Shown: one piece after another, positions 46,078 through 54,900 of the stretch
Layout: every line of letters begins with the position of its first letter
Numbering within the stretch: position 1 is the stretch's first letter
Source: Maricaulis parjimensis
Lineage (GTDB): Bacteria; Pseudomonadota; Alphaproteobacteria; Caulobacterales; Maricaulaceae
Reading direction: 5' to 3'
Length of the DNA stretch: 64,000 bases
Assembly (NCBI RefSeq): GCF_016817355.1
Contig: NZ_JADOTT010000005.1
Location: 225,916-289,915, forward strand
The notes under the pieces: model-generated
What the model was told of the DNA's origin: nothing
The model's input: only the letters and a program-made list of their open reading frames with translations
Databases searched by the model: none
Translations under genes and position numbers: made by a program

Positions 46078-48057
46078 TCACGAACGGGCAGCCCGGGCGG
46101 AATTGTCCTGCGGGCGGCTGAGCGCGCGCGGCGAGAAGTCGAAACGCCGCTGCAGCACGTCGCGTATCTGGTCTTCCGGCATGGGCTGGCCGATCAGATA
46201 GCCCTGGATGTGGCGGGCCCCCATTGTGCGCAGGATGTGCAATTGGGCTTCGGTCTCGACGCCTTCGATCACGCAGCCCAGATCCAGTGTCTGGGACAGG
46301 GACAAGAGGGTGCGGACGATCTTGTAGGACGAGCTGTCCTCCAGAATGCTCGACACGAAGGAGTGGTCGATCTTCAGCTTGGAAACGGGCAATTGCTGCA
46401 AGTATTGCAACGAGGAATAGCCGATCCCGAAATCGTCGAGGGCCACAGAATGGCCCGCCCTGTTGATCTGGTCGATGGCCCGGCGCGCCTGGTTGAAATC
46501 GCTCATCATGGCGGTTTCGGTGATCTCGAACTCTATCCGGCTGGCCGGTATCCCACTGTCGCGAACGGTCGCCAGAATGGCTTCGATGGCGTTTGGCGAC
46601 ATCAGGTCGTGGGTCGACAGGTTGAATGAAAGCTTCGTGCCGGACGGCCATTCCGCCATGGCTGTCAGTGCTTTGGTCAGCAGAACGCGCGTCAGAGGCC
46701 GGATCAGGCCGGCGCGCTCCGCGGCCGAGATGAAGACATCCGGTGCGACCGGACCCAGCTCCGGAGACTCCCAGCGGGCCAGCGCTTCAAACCCTGTGAT
46801 ACGCGATTTGGTCAGGTCGAACTGGGGCTGGAAAACAAGGGAGAATTCCTTGTCATGGTCACTCTTGCGCAGGGCCTTGTCGACCTGGCTCGACGTCATC
46901 ATCTCGCGTTCAAGCGCAGCGTTGAACAGGACTGCGCGGCCCTGCAATGAGCGCTTGGCGAAATAAAGGGCGTGGTCCGCGCGTTCCATCAGGTCGTGCG
47001 CGGAGAGTTCCGGATTGTCGCAGATCAGCAGGCCCACCGAACCGGAGCCCTCACAGGTATAGTCGCCCAGGTCGTAGGGCTCGGAGAGGCGGGCTTCAAT
47101 GCGGTGCCCCAGAGTCAGGATCGCCTCGGCGGACTTGGGTTTGGCGGGGGCCAGGATCGCGAACTCATCTCCGCCCAGGCGGGCCGGGAAAGCGGTCGCG
47201 CCGCCAGCATCCTCCAGCCTGCGGGCAACGGCGCGCAACATTTCGTCGCCGGCGGCATGGCCATAGGTATCATTCACCGGCTTGAATCCGTCCAGGTCGA
47301 CCAGGCCCAGAAAGAAGGCATCACCGGTCTTGCGCAAGTGTTCGACATGATGGTTCAGGGCCAGGAAGAAGCTGCGCCGATTGGGAAGGCCGGTCAGGGC
47401 ATCACATTCGGCCAGGTGGCGCGTTTCACGAGCCAGATCTTCGGCCTTTTCCCGATCGCGCACCGCGGCCAGCCGCGCCTTGACCGAATTGAGCACGGCG
47501 GTACGGATGATCTCGGAAATCGCAACGCCAGCAGCGACACCGGAAACACCGACCCAGAAATAGTCGGCAACCTGTTCCGGCATATTGGTCTGGACGAGCC
47601 AGACGAGGCTCGCGAAACTCAGTACGATCCCGGTCAGGATGGTGCGGCGCGTGGGAAGGATCGCGGCGAATATCGGCATCATCAGGACCGAGTAGAGCAG
47701 GTTTTCGACCTCGAAATACAAGCTCTGCTGCAGGTTGGAATTGATGAACAGCGAGAGGCAGATCACCGAGGCGACCACTTCCAGATGCCAGACATCCTTC
47801 GTCGTGCGCAGTGCGTAGATCATGCCCACTGAGCATAGGGCGCCGGTGGCGACGGCTGCCAGCATCACGCCGTGATAGGCATCACCGGGGAAGAAAATGC
47901 GCGAGACGAGGTCAAACAGGAAATAGCCCAGGACCGCGATTGCGGCGCCGCGCACAATCGGCAGGTAGGCGATCATCACCTCGTCCTGGCGCGTATCAGC
48001 GTCTGCTGCCGCGCGCGCGTCCGGTTCCGGATGATTGTTCTGCTGCATCAAACGCAT
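46078..48057 (-). CDS. Membrane-bound GGDEF-EAL cyclic-di-GMP enzyme
   Basis: From the ATG at 48057 (AAGGGTGG about 8 bases upstream; a GTG at 48069 is possible) the product has 659 aa. The N-terminus has five to six spans (about residues 30-200). The GGDEF domain has CDALTGLPNRRSFF and an intact RLGGDEFAIL, so diguanylate cyclase activity is possible; the inhibitory RxxD site is absent. The EAL domain has GFEALARW, ITETAMM, LDDFGIGYSSL, KIDHSFV and EGVETEAQ, all residues needed for phosphodiesterase activity. It makes and/or breaks c-di-GMP. It probably shares a transcript with the PAN protein. Confidence 0.95.
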   Translation of the reverse strand: MRLMQQNNHPEPDARAAADADTRQDEVMIAYLPIVRGAAIAVLGYFLFDLVSRIFFPGDAYHGVMLAAVATGALCSVGMIYALRTTKDVWHLEVVASVICLSLFINSNLQQSLYFEVENLLYSVLMMPIFAAILPTRRTILTGIVLSFASLVWLVQTNMPEQVADYFWVGVSGVAAGVAISEIIRTAVLNSVKARLAAVRDREKAEDLARETRHLAECDALTGLPNRRSFFLALNHHVEHLRKTGDAFFLGLVDLDGFKPVNDTYGHAAGDEMLRAVARRLEDAGGATAFPARLGGDEFAILAPAKPKSAEAILTLGHRIEARLSEPYDLGDYTCEGSGSVGLLICDNPELSAHDLMERADHALYFAKRSLQGRAVLFNAALEREMMTSSQVDKALRKSDHDKEFSLVFQPQFDLTKSRITGFEALARWESPELGPVAPDVFISAAERAGLIRPLTRVLLTKALTAMAEWPSGTKLSFNLSTHDLMSPNAIEAILATVRDSGIPASRIEFEITETAMMSDFNQARRAIDQINRAGHSVALDDFGIGYSSLQYLQQLPVSKLKIDHSFVSSILEDSSSYKIVRTLLSLSQTLDLGCVIEGVETEAQLHILRTMGARHIQGYLIGQPMPEDQIRDVLQRRFDFSPRALSRPQDNSARAARS

Positions 48058-48257
48058 GTGTTGGGCCACCCTTGATGAGGGCGTTATGCGGCTGGCCTTG
48101 TTAAATCGCGGATAAGTGTTCTTATAAAATTTGATCGATCGTCCGATTTTCTTTCCGGAACAGTGGCAAGGGCCGATTGAAATCCTCGGCGGGCAAGGTT
48201 AGGAGCAGGCCTGTCACGCTTGGCTGATCAGCCCGGGCGCCGACTGTGCAGGGGGTA

Positions 48258-49091
48258 ATGTTGACCGCAATTGTCGAAAGCGCGCTGTTCCGCAATTTCA
48301 TCATGACGCTGATCGTGATCAATGCGGTGACATTGGGGCTGGAAACCTACCCCTATGACGGGGTCTGGTTTACCAACTGGATGCCCTTGCTGGACCGGAT
48401 CATTGTCAGCGTATTCGTGATCGAAATCGTGATGAAGCTGATCGCTTACCGGCACCGCTTCTTTCTCAATGGCTGGAACTGGTTTGATCTCGCCGTGATC
48501 ATCATTTCCGTGATGCCGTCAGCCGGTGGATTCTCGGTCCTGCGGGCCCTGCGCATCATTCGGGCCTTCCGCCTCTTCTCGGTCATGCCGGACCTTCGCA
48601 AGGTCGTGGAAGCCCTGCTGCGGGCAATCCCGGGCATGGGGGCCGTGATCGCGGTTCTGGGCTTGATGTTCTACGTGTCTGCCGTGATGGCGACCAAGCT
48701 GTTCGGGGCCGAAGCCCCCGACCGTTTCGGGACGCTGGGTGACAGCGCCTTTGCCCTGTTCCAGGTCATGACGCTGGAAGGCTGGGCTTCGGACGTGGCC
48801 CTGCCGGTGATGGAAGATCATCCGTGGGCGTGGATATTCTTTGTCGTCTTCATCGTGCTGACCAGCTTTGCCGTCCTGAACCTGTTCATCGCCATCATTG
48901 TGGACAGTCTGCAGGCCAAGCATTTCGATGATGAGGAAGCGCGCGACGCGGAAGCGGATGCGGACCGCGATCTGCTGCATGCGGAAGTCGCAGACATGAA
49001 GTTGCAAATCATCGAGCTCAAGGAGCTCGTTCAGCGTTCACTGTCAGAGACTTCCAGCACGGACTCGAAGGCGGACGACAAGTCCGAATAG
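48258..49091 (+). CDS. Voltage-gated cation channel (NaChBac/BacNav family) with TLEGW filter
   Basis: A single-domain, six-span voltage-gated channel of 277 aa that should form a tetramer in the inner membrane. S4 carries the spaced arginines in VLRALRIIRAFRLF, followed by SVMPDLRKVVEALLRAIPGM as in NaChBac. The pore loop reads FQVMTLEGWASDVA, where sodium channels of this family have TLESW; see findings. S6 is VFIVLTSFAVLNLFIAIIVDSLQ, and a C-terminal coiled coil (LHAEVADMKLQIIELKELVQ) fits the usual tetramer assembly helix. The ATG at 48258 is chosen over the GTG at 48246; a GGGGG is very close to it. The gene's last 61 bases overlap the end of the convergent pbp gene. Confidence 0.93.
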   Translation: MLTAIVESALFRNFIMTLIVINAVTLGLETYPYDGVWFTNWMPLLDRIIVSVFVIEIVMKLIAYRHRFFLNGWNWFDLAVIIISVMPSAGGFSVLRALRIIRAFRLFSVMPDLRKVVEALLRAIPGMGAVIAVLGLMFYVSAVMATKLFGAEAPDRFGTLGDSAFALFQVMTLEGWASDVALPVMEDHPWAWIFFVVFIVLTSFAVLNLFIAIIVDSLQAKHFDDEEARDAEADADRDLLHAEVADMKLQIIELKELVQRSLSETSSTDSKADDKSE

Positions 49092-50995
49092 AAGGCCGCC
49101 AGGCGCTCTTCCCGTTCCGACCGCGTGCGCGGGGCGGGGGCGGAGAGGTTGCGGGGGGGGAGATTCTGGTGGGCGGATTGCATGAAGCTGCGCCAGATCT
49201 CGGCAGGCAGGCCGCCGCCGGTGACATCCTGCATCGGACTGTCATCATCATTTCCGACCCAGACTCCGGCGGTGAAGTCGGCCGTGTATCCCACAAACCA
49301 GGCGTCGCGGAAGGACTGGCTGGTGCCGGTCTTGCCCGCGGCTGCGCGGCCCGGCAGCGCTGCTCGGCGGCCCGTCCCGGTCAGGATCACATCTTGGAGC
49401 ATGGTGGACATGGCTTGGGCCTGGGTCGCATTGAGCACACGCTGGGCCCCGATCTCATCATGCTCGTAGAGGCTGTCACCGCGTGAATTGGTAATGGATG
49501 TAATGAAATAGGGTTCGCGATAGGCCCCGTCATTGTTGAAAACGGAATAGGCGGCCGTCAGTTCCAGCAGATTGACCTCGGCAGCGCCCAAGGCGATGGC
49601 CGGCAATTCGGGCAGGTTGGACCGGATGCCGAGCCGGTGGCCCATTTCCACGATCCGGTTGATGCCGACCTCATTGGCGACCTGGGCGGCGACCGTATTG
49701 ATCGACCGTTTCAGCGCATCCTGAAGAGTCACCAAACCCCTGTAATTCCCGCCGAAATTCTCCGGCGTCCAGCCTTCCAGGTCGACCGGTTCATCCCACA
49801 CGGCAGACGAGGGGTCATAGCCGGCCTCAAGCGCTGCCGCGAAGACGATGGGTTTGAAGGCCGAGCCGGGCTGGCGCTGTGCCTGGATGGCCCGGTTGAA
49901 CTGGCTGGCCTCGTAATCCCGCCCGCCGGCAAAGGCGCGGATCGCCCCGTCCGGCGCCAGCAGCATGATCGCCGCCTCACCGGCATTGAGCGCCGCCCCC
50001 TGTTCGTCCAGTACACGGGTCACCGTCTCCTGGGCTGCGCGGGTGAGTTGGGGGTCCAGCGTGGTCTGGATGACCAGATCCGGCACGTCCGCGTCGAGAA
50101 GGCGTTCGGTCTCCACCATGGCATAGTCGAAGGCATGGCCCCAGTTGGAGGTGGCATTGGGGTCGCTGGTATCTGCCACGGGCTCCGCCGGATTGGCGAG
50201 GGCCTCGGCGGCGGCTTCTGCGGAGATGTAGCCCGCCGCTTCCATGGCCGCGAGCACCTGGGCGGCGCGGGCACGGGCCGCCTCGAGATTCTGGGTCGGG
50301 TCCAGCCGGCTGGGGGCTTTGGGCAGGGCGGCGAGGAGAGCCGCTTCAGCCAGGGTCAGCTCGGTGGCCGACTTGTCGAAATAGCGCCGGGCTGCCGCCT
50401 CGATCCCGTAGGCACGGGCGCCCAGATAGATGCGGTTGAGATAGAGTTCGAGGATCTCGGTCTTGGTGAGATTGTTCTCCAGAGCCAGGGCGAGGCGCAT
50501 TTCCTGGAGCTTGCGGCGCAGATGGCGGTCGGGGGAGAGGATGAGGTTCTTCACCAGCTGCATGGTGATGGTGGAACCGCCCTGGACAAGTTCGCCAGCC
50601 GCCAGATTGCGCCAGCTGGCGCGGACAAGGCCGCGCATGTCCACGCCGCTGTGCTCGTAAAAGCGCTGGTCCTCGATGGCGAGGAAGGCCTGGGGCACAT
50701 AGTCCGGCAAGGCATCCAGGGCTACGGCGCGGGCATAGAGGGGGCCGCGCACGGCCAGGACATGGCCTTCCCGGTCCAGCAGGGTCACGGACGGTTCGCG
50801 CCGGACAGACCAAAGCTCCGCAGCGCTTTGAGGTGCCGGGGGAATGTCATGGAAGGCCCAATACCAGCCTGTCACCACTGCGATCAGGGCAAGTAGAAGC
50901 AGGCCGCCAGCGCCGGATCCGAATATGATCCGGTTCCGTCGCTCACGGCGGTCACGTTCCATCATGTGATCCGCGCGAAACGGCTCCTGATACAT
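49031..50995 (-). CDS. Class A penicillin-binding protein (transglycosylase/transpeptidase, PBP1-type)
   Basis: Builds and cross-links peptidoglycan. The 654 aa product has an N-terminal cytoplasmic tail, one span (GSGAGGLLLLALIAVVTGWYWAF), the GT51 transglycosylase motifs (AIEDQRFYEHSGVD with the catalytic Glu, GGSTITMQLVKN, RKLQEMRLALALE, KTEILELYLN) and the transpeptidase motifs SxxK in PGSAFKP, SIN in KRSINT and KTGTS. It is closest to PBP1C-less, PBP1A-like alphaproteobacterial enzymes. The start at 50995 has GAGGGTGG nearby. It overlaps the channel gene by 61 bases at the 3' end, encoding its last about 20 residues. Confidence 0.95.
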   Translation of the reverse strand: MYQEPFRADHMMERDRRERRNRIIFGSGAGGLLLLALIAVVTGWYWAFHDIPPAPQSAAELWSVRREPSVTLLDREGHVLAVRGPLYARAVALDALPDYVPQAFLAIEDQRFYEHSGVDMRGLVRASWRNLAAGELVQGGSTITMQLVKNLILSPDRHLRRKLQEMRLALALENNLTKTEILELYLNRIYLGARAYGIEAAARRYFDKSATELTLAEAALLAALPKAPSRLDPTQNLEAARARAAQVLAAMEAAGYISAEAAAEALANPAEPVADTSDPNATSNWGHAFDYAMVETERLLDADVPDLVIQTTLDPQLTRAAQETVTRVLDEQGAALNAGEAAIMLLAPDGAIRAFAGGRDYEASQFNRAIQAQRQPGSAFKPIVFAAALEAGYDPSSAVWDEPVDLEGWTPENFGGNYRGLVTLQDALKRSINTVAAQVANEVGINRIVEMGHRLGIRSNLPELPAIALGAAEVNLLELTAAYSVFNNDGAYREPYFITSITNSRGDSLYEHDEIGAQRVLNATQAQAMSTMLQDVILTGTGRRAALPGRAAAGKTGTSQSFRDAWFVGYTADFTAGVWVGNDDDSPMQDVTGGGLPAEIWRSFMQSAHQNLPPRNLSAPAPRTRSEREERLAAFYSDLSSAFESVLEVSDSER

Positions 50996-51077
50996 GCTAT
51001 AGCCACCCTCAATGGCTCCACCGGCCTATCCCGAGTGTAAAGCCTCTCAATAACGGCGGAATTCAGGCGAGAAATAC

Positions 51078-51533
51078 ATGTCAGCGGCTTTCTGGAAGGT
51101 GAAATCTTTGTCGGAAATGACGCGGCGGGAATGGGAATCCCTCTGCGATCATTGCGGAAAGTGCTGTTTGATAAAGCTCGAAGATGAAGACACGGGCACC
51201 CTGTTAAATACTGATATTGCTTGCAAATTATATGATTGCGACAGGGGCGGATGCCGGGATTACATCCAGCGGAAAAAGCATGTTCCCGATTGTGTGGTGC
51301 TGACGCCTGAGACTGTGGACAAGCTGCCTTGGATTCCGAGGACATGTGCCTATCGGCTGATCGCGGAAGGGCGGGATTTGTACGACTGGCACCCTTTGAT
51401 CACCGGTGATCCGGACAGCACGCGCAAGGCGGGCATGAGTGTGGCCGGCATGGTTCGCCCAGAAACCGAATTCCAGGATGTCGACTGGGAAGACCATATC
51501 GTGGAGTGGGCCGGCGAAGAGGATGAGGACTAG
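51078..51533 (+). CDS. ycgN: YcgN/UPF0260 family cysteine-rich protein
   Basis: The 151 aa product matches YcgN: WESLCDHCGKCCLIKLEDED, DIACKLYDCDRGGCRDYIQRKKHVPDCV and PRTCAYRLIAEGRDLYDWHPLITGDP. Nine Cys in the first two thirds suggest metal binding (zinc or iron). The function is not established. Its stop overlaps that of the convergent MFS gene in CTAG. Confidence 0.92.
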   Translation: MSAAFWKVKSLSEMTRREWESLCDHCGKCCLIKLEDEDTGTLLNTDIACKLYDCDRGGCRDYIQRKKHVPDCVVLTPETVDKLPWIPRTCAYRLIAEGRDLYDWHPLITGDPDSTRKAGMSVAGMVRPETEFQDVDWEDHIVEWAGEEDED

Positions 51534-52747
51534 CGGCGCCCGCCCGCCAGTTTGACCGCTTCGGGCTGGGCCCGTAGCCGGGCCATGGCCCAAACGCCGA
51601 GAAGGGGGCCGATGGCGAGCGGGGCGAAGGCCCATTCCCAACCGGCAAATCCGATCCAAAGCGGCAGGAGTTGGACGATAAGCGCGGTGAGCGCAAAGCC
51701 CATGGCTGTCTGGATCGTCAGCAGTGTGCCGGTCCATTCCGGCGGGCTGAGTTCGGCAATGCTGGCCGAGAATTGAGCACTGTCCGCGATTACCGCCATG
51801 CCCCAGAGGAGAAGCAGCGGGATCATCACGATGGGGGGCGTGTGGAAGAGAAATCCCGATGCCAGGGCGCAGCTGCCCGACAGGCCCATGGCGATCATGG
51901 TGATGGTGGTCCGGCCATGGCGGTCCGCGGCCCGGCCGGCGAGCAGACAGGCCAATGCCCCGATCGCGACGACGCTGAACGCGGTGATGTCGGCCCAGTT
52001 CGTCGAGCGGGTGCGCGAATGCCAATAGGCGTGGCAGAAAGGGCCGATCCAGGCCCACAGGGCGTAGAGTTCCCACATGTGGCCCAGATAACCCAGATTG
52101 GCGAGGCGCAGGGCAGGAGCCTTCCAGGCGAGGCTGGCCGCGCCGAAGCGGAAGGCGGGAGCTGGTCGCAGGCCCGGTCCGCCGCGGCCAAACTGGATCA
52201 GGACCGCGGCGAGCAGGGCCGCGGCCGCTGAAGCCAGGAAGGGCCAGTGCCAAGCGATCCCCCAATTGGCCGCTGCGAACATGAAAGGCAGGGCTGATCC
52301 CAGCGTCAGGGCGCCGACCAGAAGACCCACAAGAAGCCCGGCATCGCCGCGCGCCCAACTGGCGGCCAGTTTCATGCCGACCGGGTAGCAGGCGGCAAGA
52401 CTGAATCCGGCGAGAAAGCGCGTGGCGATCATGCCTGCACTGCCCGGGTCCAGAGCCAGCGCCATCAGATTGGCCAGCGCGGCCAGGCCGGCCCCGGTCG
52501 CAAACAGCCGACGCGGTTCAACCCGGTCTGCCAGGCCCAGCAGGGCGCTGGTCAGGGCTCCGGCGACAAAGCCGATCTGGACGGCACTGGTCAGCGCGGC
52601 CTGGCGAAGGGGAGACAAGGCCGCGGACGTAATCATGTCGGGAAGTGCTGCGGCGGCCGAGAACCAGACCGACAGGGCGGCAATCTGTGCCAGCGCGATG
52701 AAGGTGAGGGCGCGTGCCTTGCCGGAATACTCTGAGACGGTGGCCAT
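51530..52747 (-). CDS. MFS transporter
   Basis: The 405 aa product has 12 predicted spans, beginning ALTFIALAQIAALSVWFSAAA and including GFVAGALTSALLGLADRVEPRRLFATGAG, the loop that corresponds to the MFS signature between spans 2 and 3, and LAGRAADRHGRTTITM between the halves. Pattern is that of nitrate/cyanate-type MFS carriers of unknown substrate. Its start overlaps the stop of the thioesterase gene by one base. Confidence 0.87.
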   Translation of the reverse strand: MATVSEYSGKARALTFIALAQIAALSVWFSAAAALPDMITSAALSPLRQAALTSAVQIGFVAGALTSALLGLADRVEPRRLFATGAGLAALANLMALALDPGSAGMIATRFLAGFSLAACYPVGMKLAASWARGDAGLLVGLLVGALTLGSALPFMFAAANWGIAWHWPFLASAAAALLAAVLIQFGRGGPGLRPAPAFRFGAASLAWKAPALRLANLGYLGHMWELYALWAWIGPFCHAYWHSRTRSTNWADITAFSVVAIGALACLLAGRAADRHGRTTITMIAMGLSGSCALASGFLFHTPPIVMIPLLLLWGMAVIADSAQFSASIAELSPPEWTGTLLTIQTAMGFALTALIVQLLPLWIGFAGWEWAFAPLAIGPLLGVWAMARLRAQPEAVKLAGGRR

Positions 52748-53241
52748 CAGCCCTTGGCTGGTTTGACGCGCCGGACCTGACAGGTGGAAGAGCCGCGGGC
52801 CGCAATCTTGCCGTCCGGCGTCCAGATCGTGCCTTCCATGAAGGCGACCCGGCCGCCAATGCGCACGGCTTCACCGCGGCCGCGGCAAGTGCCGAGCGGC
52901 AGAGGGTTGTGGAAAGTGGTCTTCATTTCCAGCGTCGGCACGCCACAGGTGAACTGTTCGGATACCAAAACGGACATGGACATGACTTCGTCCAGCATCG
53001 CGGTGATGATGCCACCTTGCACACTGCCGCGCAGATTGGTCATCATCTGGGTCGGGTTGAACTCGGCCTCGATCCAGCGCTCCTCGATGGAAAAATCGAT
53101 CAGGGAGAAACCGAGCATCTGGAAGCAGTGCGGGATTTCGGAGCGTGCCGCGAGATGTTCCCGGATTTGCTCAGCGCTCAGCGGTTCCGGCGGAGGGCCG
53201 TCCGCCAGATCCGGTGCGACGATGGACGGGATTTTCGTCAC
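52747..53241 (-). CDS. PaaI-family hotdog thioesterase
   Basis: The 164 aa product has a hotdog fold: FNPTQMMTNLRGSVQGGIITAMLDEVMSMSVLV contains the GGxxxAMLDxxM motif of PaaI-type acyl-CoA thioesterases, with the catalytic Asp in LDE. The GTG start overlaps the sspB stop (GTGA), and its own stop overlaps the start of the MFS gene, so the three form one operon. The acyl substrate is unknown. Confidence 0.9.
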   Translation of the reverse strand: MTKIPSIVAPDLADGPPPEPLSAEQIREHLAARSEIPHCFQMLGFSLIDFSIEERWIEAEFNPTQMMTNLRGSVQGGIITAMLDEVMSMSVLVSEQFTCGVPTLEMKTTFHNPLPLGTCRGRGEAVRIGGRVAFMEGTIWTPDGKIAARGSSTCQVRRVKPAKG

Positions 53242-53738
53242 TTCTTGCGGAAGCTGTCGAGGGACACGACCTGGGCACCATCACCCGATTGGGACGTATC
53301 CGACTTGGCCGGGCTGGGTTTGCCGCCCGCGGCCGCTTTGGGCTCGCTGCCGGTTTCGATCTCGGCTTCGTCACTGTCGCCATCCTGCTCGAATTGCAGG
53401 TGGAAACCGACGGACGGATCATGGAAGCGGGAAATCGCCGAATAGGGCATTTTCAGGTATTTCGGGACGCCGGAGAATTTCAGCGTTACCTCGAACCCGG
53501 TTTCGGTGACATTGAGGTCCCAGAACTGGTGTTCCAGCACGATCGTCATCTCTTCCGGGTATTTTTCCAGCAGCGTCGGATCGATATCGACGCCCGGCGC
53601 GGTCGTGCGGAAGGTGATGTAAAAATGGTGCTGACCGGGAAGTCCTTCACCGCCTGCGGCTTTGCGCAGAGCCTGACGGACCACTCCACGAAGTGCGTCC
53701 TGCGCCATTAAGTCGTAGCGCATCAGGTCCTTAGCCAT
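53238..53738 (-). CDS. sspB: ClpXP adaptor protein SspB (alpha type)
   Basis: Binds ssrA tags and delivers tagged proteins to ClpXP. The ATG at 53738 (GGGGGAG about 6 bases upstream) gives 166 aa. The core has HHFYITFRTTAPGVDI, YPEEMTIVLEHQFWDLNVTE, FEVTLKFSGVPKYLKMPYSAI and FHLQFE, typical of SspB-alpha. The C-terminal flexible linker ends with VVSLDSFRKK, the ClpX-binding tail. The tmRNA gene lies about 0.8 kb upstream in the same direction. Confidence 0.95.
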   Translation of the reverse strand: MAKDLMRYDLMAQDALRGVVRQALRKAAGGEGLPGQHHFYITFRTTAPGVDIDPTLLEKYPEEMTIVLEHQFWDLNVTETGFEVTLKFSGVPKYLKMPYSAISRFHDPSVGFHLQFEQDGDSDEAEIETGSEPKAAAGGKPSPAKSDTSQSGDGAQVVSLDSFRKK

Positions 53739-53867
53739 TTCACACTCCCCCGAAACTCCCTCAATGAAAGGGTACTCCATGCCTAGGCAAGGTCAACGCA
53801 TATCGGCGGTTCCTCTGCACATGGCTTAAACTGGCGTGAATCCCCAATTAATCGCGATAGTTGGCCA

Positions 53868-54407
53868 TCAGGGCCGCCCGGCCTGCCGATGATTGGCCGG
53901 CGCTGCATCCGGGCCGACATCGAGACGCGGACTGATTTGGGGTTCCCGGCTGGCCACTGCAGGACAGGCCGATGTGTAGGCTTCCGGACAGTCCGGCCCG
54001 CATTGAAGGCCCAGCTCGGAGCAATGTGTCGGGTGCGCCTCCAACCAGGCCAGCGCGCGGTCTTCATGCCGGAAATTTCCGATCACATAGCCAGCCGCGC
54101 TCAATCGGACATGAAACTCGGCTTCACAATCACTGGGGGCCTGACCGGCCGGACGCAGCAAAGCGATCGCGGTGCGGGCCGGAATGAATTGCAGGAAAAA
54201 CTCGGCGAGGTTTTCGTGATTGGGGCCGCCACAAAAACTGATCGGACCGGTCAGCTGGATCAGATAATTCAAGGGGCGGCCAGCCAGATTGGTTTCCGAC
54301 AATTCTTCAACAGCCGCCACCTTGTCTAACCAGGTCATGGCTGGACCGAGGGTCAGGGACACCAGGTCTTCGCTGAGCTTGCGGACAGGTTTGTCGGCTT
54401 GCGGCAT
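53868..54407 (-). CDS. Conserved hypothetical protein, 179 aa
   Basis: The product starts MPQADKPVRKLSEDLVSLTLGPAMTWL and contains LIQLTGPISFCGGPNHENLAEFFLQFIPARTAIALL, which looks like a small sensory fold, and a Cys-rich end (HCSELGLQCGPDCPEAYTSACP). No span. I do not recognise the family. The binding site is weak, so the start may be shifted. Confidence 0.6.
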   Translation of the reverse strand: MPQADKPVRKLSEDLVSLTLGPAMTWLDKVAAVEELSETNLAGRPLNYLIQLTGPISFCGGPNHENLAEFFLQFIPARTAIALLRPAGQAPSDCEAEFHVRLSAAGYVIGNFRHEDRALAWLEAHPTHCSELGLQCGPDCPEAYTSACPAVASREPQISPRLDVGPDAAPANHRQAGRP

Positions 54408-54492
54408 GATAAACCAGAGCGAGTGAAATGGCCGGAATTGACCTGTTGGTAGTATAATATAAAGGCCGGATCCGCTCAGGGCCAGACGTGTT

Positions 54493-54527
54493 CTTGGTTA
54501 AAATATACAAGCTTCCGCTTAACCAAG
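54493..54527. other. 9-bp inverted repeat downstream of ssrA
   Basis: CTTGGTTAA and TTAACCAAG flank an AT-rich 17-base centre. It is placed where ssrA transcription should end but has no T-run; it may be a weak terminator, a protein-binding site or a processing signal. Confidence 0.4.
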
Positions 54528-54549
54528 CAGAAGGGTTTTGCCCGGTCGG

Positions 54550-54893
54550 AATCTCACAACCATGCGGAGAGTAGTGGAGGCTTCTGTTGCCAGGTGCCTC
54601 CGGACCCCGCCTGGTTCGGCTAAAGGAATCAGGACTTTAAGGCGAGATTACCCGCACTGCATTACGCAGCGAGAGCGACCTCTTCAGCAAAGTTGTCGTT
54701 GGCAACTTTCATAAGCGAGCCTGTAACGGGCCTCACCCGAGCGAAAGCCATCTCCTTTACCCGTCTGTCAATCCTGTTTCGGCCCCAAGCATGTCTGCCA
54801 ACGCAGAGCAGTTATGGTGGAGCCGCCGGGTACTGCCCCCGGGTCCAGTCCGGTTATTACGAGCGCGTTTATCGCCATAGCCGGCGAACCGGC
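54550..54893 (-). ncRNA. ssrA: Transfer-messenger RNA, circularly permuted two-piece form
   Basis: Rescues stalled ribosomes. On the minus strand the acceptor piece comes first and ends with GGCTCCACCA at 54815; its T-arm is CCGGG-GGCAGTA-CCCGG. After a linker the coding piece starts at 54786 with GGGGCCG, which pairs with CGGCTCC of the acceptor end, and continues GAAACAGGATTGACAGACGG. The tag frame at 54662-54703 encodes ANDNFAEEVALAA and a TAA stop. Permutation and the ANDNFAEE tag are typical of alphaproteobacteria. The 5' and 3' limits are estimates: the former from the promoter at 54901-54929, the latter from the GGAGGC/GCCTCC hairpin near 54572-54599. Confidence 0.95.
54662..54703 (-). 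other. tmRNA proteolysis tag reading frame
   Basis: Thirteen codons on the minus strand (Ala-Asn-Asp-Asn-Phe-Ala-Glu-Glu-Val-Ala-Leu-Ala-Ala) followed by TAA. The end LAA/VAA type is recognised by ClpXP, and the AANDNFAE-like start is what SspB binds. It is part of the coding piece of ssrA. Confidence 0.95.
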
Positions 54894-54900
54894 ACACGTG

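Noticed and set aside
54831..54847. The unusual tmRNA T-loop (GGCAGTA) taken as a sign of a broken gene
   Set aside because: The acceptor pairing, CCA and tag frame are intact, and I recall this loop form from other permuted alphaproteobacterial tmRNAs.
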